From Pseudoalteromonas sp. FUC4 (GTDB lineage: Bacteria > Pseudomonadota > Gammaproteobacteria > Enterobacterales > Alteromonadaceae), in NCBI RefSeq assembly GCF_008370255.1, contig NZ_SEUI01000003.1, forward strand, positions 1-64,000: a stretch of DNA of 64,000 nt. The letters are read 5' to 3'. The notes beneath the pieces are model-generated. The model was given only the letters and a program-made list of their open reading frames with translations. It had not been told where the DNA came from and did no database searches. Within the stretch, counting starts at the first letter, position 1. Every line of letters begins with the position of its first letter. The translations under genes and the position numbers were made by a program. Of this stretch, positions 44,339-55,570 are shown in pieces.

Positions 44339-46414
44339 ATGAATAAAGTAACAATGGCCGCTGCGAGTATAGCGCTTGCACTTGGTCTAGTAGGTTGTGG
44401 TGAAAAACAACAAGAAACTAAAGTAACCGATACTCCTGTAGTAACAGCACCCGCTGAAAAGCCACTAGAGCTTGGTATTGAACTAGCGAATATGGATAGT
44501 TCAGTACGCGCACAAGACGATTTTTATTACCATGTAAACGGTGAGTGGCTAGCAAAAACTGAAATACCAGGTGATAAATCTAACTACGGTTCTTTTTCGC
44601 AGCTATATGATGAGTCACAAAAAGCGATGAAAATTGCCCTTGAAAGTGCAGCCGCAAACAAGGCCGCTAAAAAAGGCAGCGATGAGTATAAAATTGGCGC
44701 ATTTTATAAAAGCTACATGAATAAAGATGCGCGTAATGAGTTAGGTATTACGCCATTACAACCGTCATTAGATACGATTGATAGCATTAAATCTAAAGCT
44801 GATTTAGTGGGTTTAATGGCTAAAATCCAAAAACAAGGTGGTACTTTACCATTTGGTTGGTTTGTAAATAACGATGCTAAAAACTCAAGCGAGTATGCAT
44901 TGTATTTATCTCAGTCGGGTCTTGGTTTACCAGATCGTGATTATTACTTAAATGATGACGAAAAATTCACTAAAATTCGCGCTTCTTACGAGCAATACAT
45001 CACAGATGTTTTAGCAAAGTCAGGCGTTAAAAATGCAGCAGAAGCTGCCAAGAGCGTACTTGCATTTGAAAAAACACTAGCTGATGCTCAGTGGAGCCGT
45101 GTGCAAAGCCGCGATGCAACTAAATCTTATAACAAGATGACAGTAGCAGATGCTAGTAAGCTAATGGGTGAACTTGATTTAGCCGCATTCTTTAAAGATG
45201 CCGGCGTGAGTGTAAGTGATATTATTGTACGTCAACCTAGCTACTTAGAAGCGCTTGCTACTATTTATAAAGATACAGATTTAGCAACGTGGAAAAACTA
45301 CTTAAAATTTCATTTTGTAAGCGGTTATGCAGAGCTACTTAGTGAAGACTTAGTTAACCTTAACTTTGACTTCTATAGCACAACACTTCGTGGCGTAGAA
45401 GAACAAGCACCACTTTGGAAGCAAGCGGTTGACGCATCTAACAGTGTACTTGGTGAAATTTTAGGTAAGGTATACGTTAAAGATAACTTCCCGCCAGAAG
45501 CTAAAGCGCGCATGGAAGAGTTAGTTGATAACGTAATTAAAGGCTATGGCGTTGCTATTGAAAATCTTGAGTGGATGAGCCCTGAAACAAAGCTTGCAGC
45601 GAAAGAAAAGTTAGACAAATTTACGCCTAAGATTGGTTACCCAGATACATGGAAAGATTACTCAGAGCTAGAGATTAACTCAGATGAACTAGTAGGTAAT
45701 TATATCCGTTATAGCGAATGGGCATACGCAGACATGATTGCTAAATTGGGTAAACCAGTTGATCGCTCTGAGTGGCACATGACTCCGCAAACAGTAAATG
45801 CGTATTACAATCCAGTAAACAATGAAATTGTATTCCCAGCCGCTATTTTACAACCACCATTCTTTAATTTAGAAGCAGATGATGCTGTAAACTACGGCGC
45901 AATTGGCGCAGTAATTGGGCATGAGCTTGGTCATGGTTTTGACGACCAAGGTGCTAAATACGACGGTGATGGCAACTTACGTAACTGGTGGAGTGAGACT
46001 GACCTTAAGCAATTTGAAGAGCGTACAGCGGCTTTAGTTGCACAGTATAACGAATATAAACCGTTTGAAGATGCAAGTGTTAATGGCGAGCTAACGCTTG
46101 GCGAAAATATTGGTGACTTAGGTGGCTTAACGGTTGCGCATAAAGCGTATATGCTGTCTTTAGGTGACAAAAAAGCACCAGTGATAGATGGTTACACAGG
46201 CGATCAACGTTTCTTTATGGGTTGGTCACAAATTTGGCGTCGTAACTATCGCGATGAAGAGTTACGTAATCGTTTACTAACAGACCCTCATTCACCAAGC
46301 CACTACCGTGTAATCGGTATCTTGTCGAACATGCCTGAGTTTTATGAAGCGTTTGACGTAAAAGAAGGTGATAAAATGTATATCAAGCCAGAAGATCGCG
46401 TAAAAATTTGGTAA
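44339..46414 (+). CDS. pepO: M13 family (neprilysin-like) metallopeptidase, lipoprotein
   Basis: 691 residues. A lipoprotein signal ends with the lipobox LVGC (residue 20), so it is probably anchored in the outer membrane facing the periplasm. The M13 features are RAQDDFYYHVNGEWLAKTEIP near the N-terminus, NAYYNPVNNEIVFPA, zinc motif IGHELGHGFDDQG (HExxH) with third ligand in GENIGDLGGL, and FFMGWSQIWRR. It cleaves peptides. It stands alone, with a terminator that overlaps the convergent kinase gene. Confidence 0.94.
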   Translation: MNKVTMAAASIALALGLVGCGEKQQETKVTDTPVVTAPAEKPLELGIELANMDSSVRAQDDFYYHVNGEWLAKTEIPGDKSNYGSFSQLYDESQKAMKIALESAAANKAAKKGSDEYKIGAFYKSYMNKDARNELGITPLQPSLDTIDSIKSKADLVGLMAKIQKQGGTLPFGWFVNNDAKNSSEYALYLSQSGLGLPDRDYYLNDDEKFTKIRASYEQYITDVLAKSGVKNAAEAAKSVLAFEKTLADAQWSRVQSRDATKSYNKMTVADASKLMGELDLAAFFKDAGVSVSDIIVRQPSYLEALATIYKDTDLATWKNYLKFHFVSGYAELLSEDLVNLNFDFYSTTLRGVEEQAPLWKQAVDASNSVLGEILGKVYVKDNFPPEAKARMEELVDNVIKGYGVAIENLEWMSPETKLAAKEKLDKFTPKIGYPDTWKDYSELEINSDELVGNYIRYSEWAYADMIAKLGKPVDRSEWHMTPQTVNAYYNPVNNEIVFPAAILQPPFFNLEADDAVNYGAIGAVIGHELGHGFDDQGAKYDGDGNLRNWWSETDLKQFEERTAALVAQYNEYKPFEDASVNGELTLGENIGDLGGLTVAHKAYMLSLGDKKAPVIDGYTGDQRFFMGWSQIWRRNYRDEELRNRLLTDPHSPSHYRVIGILSNMPEFYEAFDVKEGDKMYIKPEDRVKIW

Positions 46415-46443
46415 TTTACTAAATAGACCGATTTAAAGTTAAT

Positions 46444-46479
46444 AAAAAACCAGTAAGTTTTTAGCTTACTGGTTTTTTT
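46444..46479. terminator. terminator of pepO overlapping the end of the kinase gene
   Basis: AAAAAACCAGTAAG (46444-46457) pairs with CTTACTGGTTTTTTT (46465-46479). Its right arm encodes the last residues (KKPVS and stop) of the minus-strand gene, so the terminator is partly coding. Confidence 0.88.
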
Positions 46480-47570
46480 GTATCTTGAATTTTTTTATCG
46501 ACTAAGCACGCGTGCATCCATTCTTCGTTACTCAGTATGTTTTTATAAAGCGCGAGTTGGTTTTTTGCTCGTTCTAAATTATGCTCTGCATGAGCCACTT
46601 TAAAGTACACATCGTTATTTAAGTAATCAGTTAAAAAGCGCACACTTAACATGAGCGGCATTATTTTAGCGCCTAATAATAAGCTTTCTTGCTCTAGTAT
46701 ACTCATGCTGCTTTTTAATGGCGTTACATAGCCTTTAACAATAGCTGAAAATATATCTTTTCGAATAACAACGTTGTGTAAGTTAGTTGAATCCTCAGCT
46801 TCGGGGGAGCAAAATGTACGCACCATGTCACCAAAATCATAAAGCCTAAATCCTGCCATACAGGTGTCTAAATCAATAACGGCTTTTGCTTTGTGAGTTG
46901 TATTACAAAACAGCATATTATTTATTTTTGTATCGTTATGGCACACTCTAAGCGGTATGTGTTTAGCTATACTACTAAGCTCGGTAATTAAATGCTGCTG
47001 CGTTAAGCAATACTCTATTTCGTCAGCGCAGTGCTTTACTCTATTAATTACGTTGTTAGTGATTGCGGTATTTAATTGCTCAAAACGCATCGCTAAGTTA
47101 TGAAAATCAGGAATTACAGTGTGTAGCTGTTGCGCATTAAAATCTTGTAATGCATGAGCAAATGCGCCAAAGGCGTAAGCCGCTTGCTCGCTCTGCTGGG
47201 TATTTTTAACAACGTCTTCGCTGTAGCTATCGCTAATATAGTTAAGGACGCGATAATACGCATTATCAATTTTTATTAAGTGTTCGTCGTTTTGTGTAGT
47301 TATATGTTTGATTATTTCAAGCGGGTAATTATTTTGCAGTTGTTTAGCATTTAAATGCAGCTCAATTAGTTTTGCATTACTCACTAACTGAGCAGGGTTT
47401 TTAAATACCTCAGTATTTAGTTTTTGCACAATAAACTGTTTATCAATACTTGTAAGTAGCCATGTACTATTTATATGGCCGCTACCAATCGCAGTAACTT
47501 GAGTTAACTCAGGGGGCAGTGTTAATAGTTCGCTTAGCTTATTTTGTATTGAGATATTCATTGTGCTCAC
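46461..47570 (-). CDS. APH-fold phosphotransferase (NahK/choline-kinase-like)
   Basis: 369 residues (GTG at 47570, with AGG 5 bases upstream; the ATG at 47561 is an alternative). It is an aminoglycoside-phosphotransferase-fold kinase: GSGHINSTWLL as nucleotide loop, FIVQKLN with the ATP lysine, catalytic loop RVCHNDTKINNMLF (HxDxxxxN) and AVIDLDTCMAG with the metal-binding Asp. The HNDTK...IDLDT pattern resembles N-acetylhexosamine 1-kinases more than antibiotic kinases. The substrate is unproven. It begins 14 bp after mutT, so mutT and this gene are probably co-transcribed. Confidence 0.8.
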   Translation of the reverse strand: MSTMNISIQNKLSELLTLPPELTQVTAIGSGHINSTWLLTSIDKQFIVQKLNTEVFKNPAQLVSNAKLIELHLNAKQLQNNYPLEIIKHITTQNDEHLIKIDNAYYRVLNYISDSYSEDVVKNTQQSEQAAYAFGAFAHALQDFNAQQLHTVIPDFHNLAMRFEQLNTAITNNVINRVKHCADEIEYCLTQQHLITELSSIAKHIPLRVCHNDTKINNMLFCNTTHKAKAVIDLDTCMAGFRLYDFGDMVRTFCSPEAEDSTNLHNVVIRKDIFSAIVKGYVTPLKSSMSILEQESLLLGAKIMPLMLSVRFLTDYLNNDVYFKVAHAEHNLERAKNQLALYKNILSNEEWMHACLVDKKIQDTKKPVS

Positions 47571-47583
47571 TTATGCCTTTTTT

Positions 47584-47982
47584 TTATGCGTATCGGGCAA
47601 CTATTTTTTCGATAATTTCAGCATTCGCTTCAGGAAAATCATAATTTTCTAATTCAGTAATTGCTACCCATTCGCTAGGTTGCCCTTCAGCGCCATGTGC
47701 CTCACCGCTAAAGTTACTTACTACATGTACATCTAATTTAACGCATTTATCGCCGTAGTCATGCTCAATCACCATTAGCTGGCTAGAGCTGTGAATTGTG
47801 ATCCCCACTTCTTCTGTTAGTTCACGCTTAAGCGCTGCAAATACGCTTTCTCCGGACTCTACTTTGCCACCCGGAAATTCCCATAAGCCACCTTGATGTT
47901 GCTCCTCGGCGCGCTTACAAATAAAAATGGCATTGTTTTTTTTAATAACACCTACGGCTACATTTACTATTTTTATTGTCAT
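47584..47982 (-). CDS. mutT: 8-oxo-dGTP diphosphatase MutT
   Basis: 132 residues with a complete Nudix box (GGKVESGESVFAALKRELTE then EVGI, matching Gx5Ex7REUxEExGU). The LWEFPGGK segment is typical of MutT. It removes oxidised dGTP from the nucleotide pool. It lies after secA as in E. coli, but a strong terminator stands between them, so its own promoter or read-through is needed. The ribosome site is GGAG. Confidence 0.92.
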   Translation of the reverse strand: MTIKIVNVAVGVIKKNNAIFICKRAEEQHQGGLWEFPGGKVESGESVFAALKRELTEEVGITIHSSSQLMVIEHDYGDKCVKLDVHVVSNFSGEAHGAEGQPSEWVAITELENYDFPEANAEIIEKIVARYA

Positions 47983-47993
47983 ATTTTACTCCA

Positions 47994-48018
47994 TAAAAAA
48001 AGCGACGCTAGCGTCGCT
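47994..48018 (-). terminator. secA terminator
   Basis: The palindrome AGCGACGCTAGCGTCGCT (48001-48018) is followed on the minus strand by seven T residues. It sits between secA and mutT. Confidence 0.93.
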
Positions 48019-48041
48019 TTTTAATTACTTACAATGTGTGA

Positions 48042-50750
48042 CTATTTTAATTTACCACAACACTGTTTGAATTTTTGACCTGAACCACAAGGACACGGAT
48101 CATTACGGCCAACTTTTGGCTCTGTTCTAGCCATTACTGTCGCTGTTTCTGGCGCTTCGCCACCTACGTGCTCAGCTTCTTCATGTTGGTATTCGCGAGG
48201 AGCATTTTCACTTTTACGGTGTTGCTCTTCTACTTTTTCAACATCTTCTTCTGCGCGTACTTGTACTTTACTTAGAATGCTTACAACATCTACTTTCAAG
48301 TTTTCAAGCATTTCAGAGAACAGTTCAAACGATTCACGCTTGTATTCTTGCTTAGGATTCTTTTGCGCGTAACCACGTAAATGAATACCTTGGCGTAGAT
48401 GATCCATTGCAGCAAGGTGATCTTTCCAATGCTGATCAAGGCTTTGTAGCATAATCGCTTTTTCGAATTGACGTAAAACAGAATCGCCAACTTGCTCTTC
48501 TTTTTGCTTATATGACTGCTCAACCGCCTGCTCAATACGCTCACGAAGCTTTTCTTCGTATAGCTTATTGTCATCAGCTAACCACTGAGTGATTGGTAGT
48601 TCAATTAAGAAGTCTTGCTTTAAACGCTCTTCAAGTCCAGGCACATCCCACATTTCAGCAAGACTTTGTGGTGCAATGTACTGATCAATAACACCAGCAA
48701 GTACATCACCACGAATTGCAGTAATAGTTTCTGAAATATCACCTTCTTCAAGCAGTTCGTTACGCTGAGAATAAACAACACGACGTTGATCGTTTGCTAC
48801 ATCATCGTACTCAAGTAGTTGCTTACGAACGTCGAAGTTACGTGCTTCTACTTTACGTTGTGCATTTTCAATCGCACGGTTAACCCATGGATGTTCAATT
48901 GCTTCACCGCGTTGCATACCGAGTTTACGCATCATGTTAGTCATACGCTCACCGGCAAATATACGCATTAGCGCATCGTCCATCGATAAGTAAAAACGGC
49001 TTGAACCAGCATCACCTTGACGACCAGAACGACCACGTAATTGGTTATCTATACGACGAGATTCGTGACGTTCAGTACCAATGATATGTAAACCGCCGGC
49101 ATCAATTACTGCATCGTGGCGAATTTTCCACGCAGCTTTAATTTCAGCTATTTGTTCGTCAGTTGGGTTTTCAAGTTTTTCAACCTCACTGTTCCAGTTA
49201 CCACCTAACACGATATCGGTACCACGACCGGCCATGTTTGTTGCAATTGTTACTGTCCCTGGTAGGCCTGCATCTGAAACAATGTCAGCTTCTTGCGCAT
49301 GAAATTTAGCATTAAGTACATTGTGCTTAATTTTTTCTTTGCGTAAAAACTGCGATAAATACTCAGAGCTTTCAATTGAAATAGTACCAACAAGCACCGG
49401 TTGTCCACGGTCTTGGCAGTCTTTAATATCAATTAAAATAGCTTCGTATTTTTCTTCTTGTGTTAAATAAACTAAATCGGCGCGGTCATCACGAATCATC
49501 GGCTTATTAGTTGGCATAACAACGGTATCAAGGCCGTAGATTGACTGAAACTCAAATGCTTCAGTATCGGCTGTACCTGTCATACCTGCTAGCGTTTCGT
49601 ATAAACGGAAGTAGTTTTGGAACGTAATAGAGGCAAGTGTTTGGTTCTCGTTTTGAATTTTTACACCTTCTTTTGCTTCAACAGCTTGGTGTAAACCTTC
49701 TGACCAACGACGACCTTCCATCGAGCGACCAGTATGCTCATCAATAATGATTACTTCGTTTTCTTTTACTACGTAATCAACATCTTTTTGGTATAGCTTG
49801 TGAGCACGAAGGGCTGCATAAACGTGGCTTAGTAGCGTAATGCTTGCTGCTGAATAAAGCGAATCGCCTTCTTCAATTAAGCCGCGTTCAGAAAGTAGCT
49901 CTTCTACTTTGATCTGGCCACGTTCTGTTAAATGAACTTGCTTAGACTTTTCATCGATTGTGTAGTCGCCATCGCCTTCAATACCTTCTTCGTCTTCTTT
50001 TTCTTGAAGTTCAAGTAAAGGAACGATGGTATTTATTTCAGTGTATAGCTCAGAGCTGTCCTCAGCTGGGCCTGAAATAATAAGTGGCGTACGTGCTTCA
50101 TCGATTAAGATTGAATCCACTTCATCGACTACAGCATAAAATAATGGACGTTGAACTCGTTCATCAATGCTAAAAGCCATATTATCGCGAAGATAGTCAA
50201 AACCAAATTCGTTATTTGTACCGTATGTAATGTCGGCAGTATAAGCTAGCTTCTTCTGCTGTGGCATCATACCCGGTACGTTACAGCCTACAGTAAGGCC
50301 TAAAAATTCAAATAACGCACGATTGGTTTCAGCATCACGTTTAGCAAGATAGTCATTCACAGTAATTACGTGAACACCTTTGCCTGTTAAACCGTTTAAA
50401 TAAGCTGGTAGGGTCGCTGTTAGTGTTTTACCTTCACCGGTACGCATTTCTGCAATACGACCTTGATGTAAAACCATACCACCTAATAACTGCACGTCGA
50501 AATGACGCATACCATTTACACGTTTTGATGCTTCACGTACCACAGCAAAAGCTTCAGGTAGAATGTCGTCAAGGCTTTGTCCGTTATCGTAACGTTCTCT
50601 AAACTCAGCTGTTTTAGCTCTTAAATCTTCATCAGAAAGCGCTTCAAGTTGCGTTTCTAGCGCATTGATTAGCGCGACCGTCTTTCTTAAGTTTTTAATA
50701 GTGCGGTCATTGCGACTACCAAAAAGCTTGGTAAATAAATTAGATATCAT
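48042..50750 (-). CDS. secA: protein translocase ATPase SecA
   Basis: 902 residues (E. coli 901). It is the motor that drives preproteins through SecYEG. Walker A is MRTGEGKTL (about 102-110), Walker [21 protein letters not shown], the preprotein-crosslinking region lies between, and the second motor half has [10 protein letters not shown] and [13 protein letters not shown]. The C-terminal zinc/SecB-binding tail is [15 protein letters not shown] found no secM-like arrest peptide upstream. Confidence 0.98.
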   Translation of the reverse strand: MISNLFTKLFGSRNDRTIKNLRKTVALINALETQLEALSDEDLRAKTAEFRERYDNGQSLDDILPEAFAVVREASKRVNGMRHFDVQLLGGMVLHQGRIAEMRTGEGKTLTATLPAYLNGLTGKGVHVITVNDYLAKRDAETNRALFEFLGLTVGCNVPGMMPQQKKLAYTADITYGTNNEFGFDYLRDNMAFSIDERVQRPLFYAVVDEVDSILIDEARTPLIISGPAEDSSELYTEINTIVPLLELQEKEDEEGIEGDGDYTIDEKSKQVHLTERGQIKVEELLSERGLIEEGDSLYSAASITLLSHVYAALRAHKLYQKDVDYVVKENEVIIIDEHTGRSMEGRRWSEGLHQAVEAKEGVKIQNENQTLASITFQNYFRLYETLAGMTGTADTEAFEFQSIYGLDTVVMPTNKPMIRDDRADLVYLTQEEKYEAILIDIKDCQDRGQPVLVGTISIESSEYLSQFLRKEKIKHNVLNAKFHAQEADIVSDAGLPGTVTIATNMAGRGTDIVLGGNWNSEVEKLENPTDEQIAEIKAAWKIRHDAVIDAGGLHIIGTERHESRRIDNQLRGRSGRQGDAGSSRFYLSMDDALMRIFAGERMTNMMRKLGMQRGEAIEHPWVNRAIENAQRKVEARNFDVRKQLLEYDDVANDQRRVVYSQRNELLEEGDISETITAIRGDVLAGVIDQYIAPQSLAEMWDVPGLEERLKQDFLIELPITQWLADDNKLYEEKLRERIEQAVEQSYKQKEEQVGDSVLRQFEKAIMLQSLDQHWKDHLAAMDHLRQGIHLRGYAQKNPKQEYKRESFELFSEMLENLKVDVVSILSKVQVRAEEDVEKVEEQHRKSENAPREYQHEEAEHVGGEAPETATVMARTEPKVGRNDPCPCGSGQKFKQCCGKLK

Positions 50751-50779
50751 GATAAAACCGTTACAATGTATTCTTTGTC

Positions 50780-50934
50780 AGCCGAGTATCGGCTAACCCA
50801 TTTTTAACAATTGGTAATTAATATGTGCTTTTGAGTAACACTTAGAACATATTAATTAGCAATTTTGTATTAAACCGTTCAAAAAGCACTGTTTATTACG
50901 TGCGCTACTATACCAGACTCTGCCAAACAACAAA
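50780..50934 (-). promoter_or_regulatory. secA promoter and leader hairpin
   Basis: On the minus strand, -10 TATAGT (50907-50912) has TTTGTT (50929-50934) 16 bp upstream as -35. The leader of about 150 nt contains the hairpin AGCCGA-TAC-TCGGCT (50780-50794), 30 bases before the start codon. The rest of the gap 50751-51121 holds no open frame or repeat I can support. Confidence 0.5.
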
Positions 50935-51121
50935 CTATCTCAATAAAAAGATCTGTGTATAAAATCGAAAAATTTGATCTGGTTCGTAAAAATAACTTTG
51001 TATTACCCAATTACAGTAAAAATAGCAGTGAACTGTAAAGATATGGTGCTAAATAAATTAAAAACAAGGGTTATAGTTGCGCTTAAGTTTTAGAGTTAAA
51101 CACAACTATAAAATGTAGGTT

Positions 51122-53149
51122 TTATAATTTAAATTGATTAACCGTTTTGTTAAGCGCCGCCGCTAAATCACTTAAGTCACGAGCTTCGTCAGCGAGGGTG
51201 TGCGCATGGTCAGCGGTACTGTTCACTAAGTTATTAATTGCCGAAAGACTCGTATTAATATCTTCAGCAACAACTGTTTGCTCCTCGGTAGATGTGGCTA
51301 TTTGATGACTTTGGTCTTGTACTTTAGTAACCGACTGCGCAATATTGTGAAGTGAGCTAAGCACTTCTTTAGTTTGAAGCACTGAGCCCTCGGTTTGATC
51401 TTGCCCTTGTTGCATCATTACTGAGGCTTGTTGAGCTATTTGCTGCAATCGCGAAATCATATTTCGGATATCGTCAGTTGATTCTTGAGTGCGACTTGCT
51501 AGTGAGCGCACTTCATCAGCAACAACGGCAAAGCCTCTACCGTGTTCACCCGCACGAGCAGCTTCTATAGCCGCATTAAGTGCAAGTAAGTTGGTTTGAT
51601 CGGCAATTGAGTTAATTACATCGACTAATGCACCAATATTATTACTTTCTTGCTCAAGACCTGCAACCACTTTAGATGCTTCGCCAATATGTAATGCCAG
51701 TTCAGTCATTACTGTTTGCGCCTGTGTAGAGCGGCTAGCACCTTCAGCTGTAATTGCTTGTACTTCTTCAGCTGCGTTATTTGTATGTTGTGCATTGCGT
51801 GATATTTCAAGCACGGTAGTTGCCATTTCAGTCACGGCTGCGCTCACGCTATCAACTTGCTGCTTTTCTTGCTGAATTTCAGAATTTGTTTGTTCAGAAA
51901 CACTTCTTAACTGGGCAGCAGCGTTACTTAGTTGCTCTGCTTGGGCTGCGGTTTCGAGCATCATGGCGCGTAACTTATCAATAAACGTATTCATGTGATT
52001 GGCCAGTTGGCCGACTTCATCTTGGCTATCAATATCAATTTTTTGAGTAAGATCGCCTTCGCCCGATGCTATATCACGCATAATGTGTGTAAGCGTTGTA
52101 ATGGGTTTTGAAATCATATGGGTAGCCCATAAAATCATGGCCAATATAATGATTAAGATAATAATTACTGCAGTTGTTGTTGCGGTTACTGCGGCATTTA
52201 CGGGCGCTTCAATCATACTAGTTGGAATAAGTAAGCCTACATACCAATCTATATAAGGCTGCTCTAACTGCAGACGATGGTAAACCACATAAAACTGCTC
52301 ACCTTTAAAAGTAACCATTTGGCTGCCTTCAAGGTTTTTTCGCATTTGTGTATTTAACTCTTTAAAGCCTGTTGTATTTGTAAATTGTTGCTCAAGCGCA
52401 TCGAGCCCTTCTTTACCGTTTGCACCTTCATCTGTAATTGAAAGTTTATGCCCAGTGGCTTTTGAAAAATGAACTACTTTCTGATTACCATCGAGTAAAA
52501 AACCATAGCCTTGCCCGTTAAAGCGAATATTTTCGACCATGTCGTTAATTTTGTTTAATTGTAAATCAACACCACCCATGCCAATAAGTTTACGCTGAGC
52601 GTTATAAACAGGTTGTTGTACTACAGCCGATGCTACGCCTGTGGTTAAATCAACAGAGATTGGACCTACGTAAAGCTTGTTAACTCGCATGGCTTCTTGC
52701 CACCAACCACGCTTGTAAGCGTAATAAGGCTGGCCGTTGTAGTGACTTGTACGCTCGTTTTCTTTAAAGTATTCACCGGTGGTTGCTGAGGCAAAAAAGG
52801 CCGATAAAATGTTTTCGTCATTTGAGCTTAAACGTACAAAATCTTGGTTTACTTCGTTGTAGCCAGGTGCACTTTCAAGTGCTTGATCGCGAGTATCCCA
52901 ATTTTCAAAAAAGGTGATTAAATGTGGGTTATTAACAAAGGTTGATACCATTTTACCGTACATCGCGAAGTAACTTTGCATTGAAAGTTGCTCGGTCTGT
53001 AGATAACTTTGTGCTTCGTTTTCTATGTTTTCTCTAGAAAGGTTGGCAATGTGTTTAACAAAAAATGTTGAGGCGATAATTAGTAAAACGGTAATTGTTC
53101 CACCAATCAATAATAATATTTTCTTCCGTAATGATAAATTATTTAGCAT
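51122..53149 (-). CDS. methyl-accepting chemotaxis protein with dCache sensor
   Basis: 675 residues. TM1 is about 10-30. A periplasmic double-Cache domain occupies about 35-310, TM2 is about 325-347, HAMP is about 350-400, and a long cytoplasmic signalling coiled coil has the tip [16 protein letters not shown] and the conserved [21 protein letters not shown]. The sensor has YKRGWWQEA followed by GGVDLQL, close to the amino-acid-binding dCache motif (Y, R-x-W, D), so amino acids or amines are plausible ligands. No CheR-binding pentapeptide is seen at the C-terminus (NQFKL). It is a single gene. Confidence 0.92.
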   Translation of the reverse strand: MLNNLSLRKKILLLIGGTITVLLIIASTFFVKHIANLSRENIENEAQSYLQTEQLSMQSYFAMYGKMVSTFVNNPHLITFFENWDTRDQALESAPGYNEVNQDFVRLSSNDENILSAFFASATTGEYFKENERTSHYNGQPYYAYKRGWWQEAMRVNKLYVGPISVDLTTGVASAVVQQPVYNAQRKLIGMGGVDLQLNKINDMVENIRFNGQGYGFLLDGNQKVVHFSKATGHKLSITDEGANGKEGLDALEQQFTNTTGFKELNTQMRKNLEGSQMVTFKGEQFYVVYHRLQLEQPYIDWYVGLLIPTSMIEAPVNAAVTATTTAVIIILIIILAMILWATHMISKPITTLTHIMRDIASGEGDLTQKIDIDSQDEVGQLANHMNTFIDKLRAMMLETAAQAEQLSNAAAQLRSVSEQTNSEIQQEKQQVDSVSAAVTEMATTVLEISRNAQHTNNAAEEVQAITAEGASRSTQAQTVMTELALHIGEASKVVAGLEQESNNIGALVDVINSIADQTNLLALNAAIEAARAGEHGRGFAVVADEVRSLASRTQESTDDIRNMISRLQQIAQQASVMMQQGQDQTEGSVLQTKEVLSSLHNIAQSVTKVQDQSHQIATSTEEQTVVAEDINTSLSAINNLVNSTADHAHTLADEARDLSDLAAALNKTVNQFKL

Positions 53150-53265
53150 GAGTACACATATTTTTATTATTTATGAAATTATATCTAATCATATCTTACT
53201 TAAAATCTCTATAAAGTTAGATAGAAAGAACTAATTATGAGTTTAAAATAAAGGCTTATACAAAA

Positions 53266-54036
53266 ATGACAAATAAAAGTAATAAATTAGTAGTATTAGG
53301 TGCAGGCTGGTTAGGACATGCTTTATGCGTAAGTGCGCAAAAGACTGACTGGCAAGTACAAGGAACGCATAGAACTGATATACACGAGTTTGACTTTGAA
53401 CGTCAGTTTACACTTGAAGATGGGCAATTGAGGCATCAAGTTGATTTACAAGATGCTTATTGGGTATGTGCTATTCCACCACGTAGCAGGCACAGTGAAA
53501 GTAATTATCCTGAAACACTCACCGCAGCACTTAAGCTTTCAAAGGAGCTAAACGCAAAGGGCTTTTTATTGTGCTCATCAACCGGGGTGTACGATCAAGA
53601 GCCTGGTGTATATAGCGAAAGTAGCGATATTTCATGCACAAACGAGCGCCAAATAAAGCTTTACGAAGCTGAAGAGCAAGTGTTTGAACAAGATGGCAAA
53701 GTAATTCGTTTAGCTGGCTTACTAGGGCCTAATAGAGAACCGGGGCGTTTTGTGGCAGGCAAAGAGCTCAATACATCAAGTGAGCAAGTAGTAAATATGG
53801 TGCATCAACAAGATGTAATTAATGCTATTTTTGCGGTGATAGAGCACTGGCAAGTAGGGCAAAATATTTATAATGTTGTGAATCCTGCGCACCCCACAAA
53901 AGCTGAATATTACGCGATGAAGTGTCAGCAACATGATGGTGAAATGCCAACGTTCACAGGAACTGATTCGGCTGAGCGCAAAATATTAGGCTCAGCCATT
54001 GAAGCCTTAGGGTTTAGCTATCAGCACGGTATTTAA
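53266..54036 (+). CDS. atypical SDR/NAD-dependent epimerase-like protein (YeeZ-like)
   Basis: 256 residues, cytoplasmic. [14 protein letters not shown] is the dinucleotide-binding loop, with [19 protein letters not shown] and YEAEEQVF further on. The pattern resembles E. coli YeeZ, an SDR-like protein of unknown substrate. It is convergent with hutH, and their stop codons overlap by 4 bases. Confidence 0.8.
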   Translation: MTNKSNKLVVLGAGWLGHALCVSAQKTDWQVQGTHRTDIHEFDFERQFTLEDGQLRHQVDLQDAYWVCAIPPRSRHSESNYPETLTAALKLSKELNAKGFLLCSSTGVYDQEPGVYSESSDISCTNERQIKLYEAEEQVFEQDGKVIRLAGLLGPNREPGRFVAGKELNTSSEQVVNMVHQQDVINAIFAVIEHWQVGQNIYNVVNPAHPTKAEYYAMKCQQHDGEMPTFTGTDSAERKILGSAIEALGFSYQHGI

Positions 54037-55568
54037 TATGCTGAAGGCAGGGGACTGCTCTCTATGAAGTCGCATAGCTTACCTTCACTTAGTAATGTAT
54101 TAGCAGCTTCGATATCGGGAGCAAAGTAGCGGTCTTTATCATAATAACTCACATGTTCGCGTAACAACGCTTTAGCGCTTTGCACTTTATTTGATGGTTC
54201 AAGCGGCTTTCTAAATTCTAGCCCTTGAACCGATGCTAACCATTCTATTGCCAAAACACCTTGGGTATTATTGGCCATTTCATCTAAGCGCCTTGCTGCA
54301 AAGGTTGCCATAGAAACATGATCTTCTTGATTTGCAGATGTAGGCAAGCTATCGACCGAAGCCGGATGCGCTAATGATTTGTTTTCTGACGCAAGCGCTG
54401 CTGCGGTAACTTGGGCAATCATAAATCCTGAATTTACCCCGCCGTTTTCAACTAAAAATGGCGGTAATTTGGATAGGTTTGAATCGATAAGTAATGCAAT
54501 TCGCCTCTCTGCTAATGCGCCAATTTCGGAAATTGCGATAGCTAAGTTGTCAGCGGCCATAGCAACGGGCTCTGCATGAAAGTTTCCGCCTGATATAATG
54601 TCGCCTACATCGGCAAAAACTAGCGGATTATCGGTTACACCGTTTGACTCGCATAGCAACACTTCTGCAGCTTGGCGTATCTGAGTTAGGCAAGCACCTA
54701 GCACTTGAGGTTGGCAGCGAAGGCAGTATGGATCTTGTACTTTTTCACAATTGACGTGGGAGTTACTAATTTGAGAGTGCGTATCGAGTAGCTCTCTAAA
54801 TACTTGAGCGGTGTCTATTTGTCCGCGCTGACCGCGAATTTCATGGATACGCGCATCAAATGGCGCACGACTGCCCATTGCAGCTTCTATACTTATCGAG
54901 CCGATAACGCAGCTTTGTGCATATAAGTTCTCGCTTCTAAATAGGCCTTGTAGTGCAAACGCAGTCGACGCTTGTGTGCCATTTAATAATGCTAAGCCTT
55001 CTTTAGCTGCAAGTGTTAGGGGCTCAAGCTCTGCTATTTTTAACCCTTGTGCTGCGCTAATTATTTCTCCTTTATGTCGCATTTGACCTTCAGCTAATAA
55101 AGGTAGGCACATATGCGCAAGAGGGGCTAAATCTCCCGAAGCTCCCACAGAGCCTTTTTTAGGCACGCATGGATATACTTCGCTACTAAGCAGCTGCATA
55201 AAAAATTGGATTACTTGCAGGCGAATGCCCGAATAGCCACGTGAAAGCGAGTTTACTTTTAAGGTGATCATTAACCTTACTGTGCTGTCATCCATGTATT
55301 CGCCAATACCTGCAGCGTGTGAAAGCACAATGGAGCGCTGTAATAATTCAAGTTCGTCGTCGGCAATTTTGGTATTGGCTAATAACCCAAAGCCGGTGTT
55401 AATCCCGTATACAGTACGGTGTTCATTAATAACGTTTTGAACGGTTTGTGCGCTGGCTGCTATTTGCGACTCGGCATGCTTTGCAAGGCTTAACTTTACC
55501 GGTGAATTATTAATTTTTCTTAGTGTGTTTAAATCAAGTGATCCGGGTGTGAGAGTAAGTTCGAACAT
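54033..55568 (-). CDS. hutH: histidine ammonia-lyase
   Basis: 511 residues from the ATG at 55568, chosen because GAGGA lies 6 bases upstream. The ATG two codons earlier would leave no spacing. It makes urocanate and ammonia from histidine. The MIO cofactor forms from Ala-Ser-Gly in [15 protein letters not shown] (about residue 143). Tyr in VYGINTGFG and the HxxPxxxD-like end are present. It directly follows hutU (2 bases), so hutU-hutH are one transcript. Confidence 0.97.
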   Translation of the reverse strand: MFELTLTPGSLDLNTLRKINNSPVKLSLAKHAESQIAASAQTVQNVINEHRTVYGINTGFGLLANTKIADDELELLQRSIVLSHAAGIGEYMDDSTVRLMITLKVNSLSRGYSGIRLQVIQFFMQLLSSEVYPCVPKKGSVGASGDLAPLAHMCLPLLAEGQMRHKGEIISAAQGLKIAELEPLTLAAKEGLALLNGTQASTAFALQGLFRSENLYAQSCVIGSISIEAAMGSRAPFDARIHEIRGQRGQIDTAQVFRELLDTHSQISNSHVNCEKVQDPYCLRCQPQVLGACLTQIRQAAEVLLCESNGVTDNPLVFADVGDIISGGNFHAEPVAMAADNLAIAISEIGALAERRIALLIDSNLSKLPPFLVENGGVNSGFMIAQVTAAALASENKSLAHPASVDSLPTSANQEDHVSMATFAARRLDEMANNTQGVLAIEWLASVQGLEFRKPLEPSNKVQSAKALLREHVSYYDKDRYFAPDIEAANTLLSEGKLCDFIESSPLPSAY

Positions 55569-55570
55569 GA

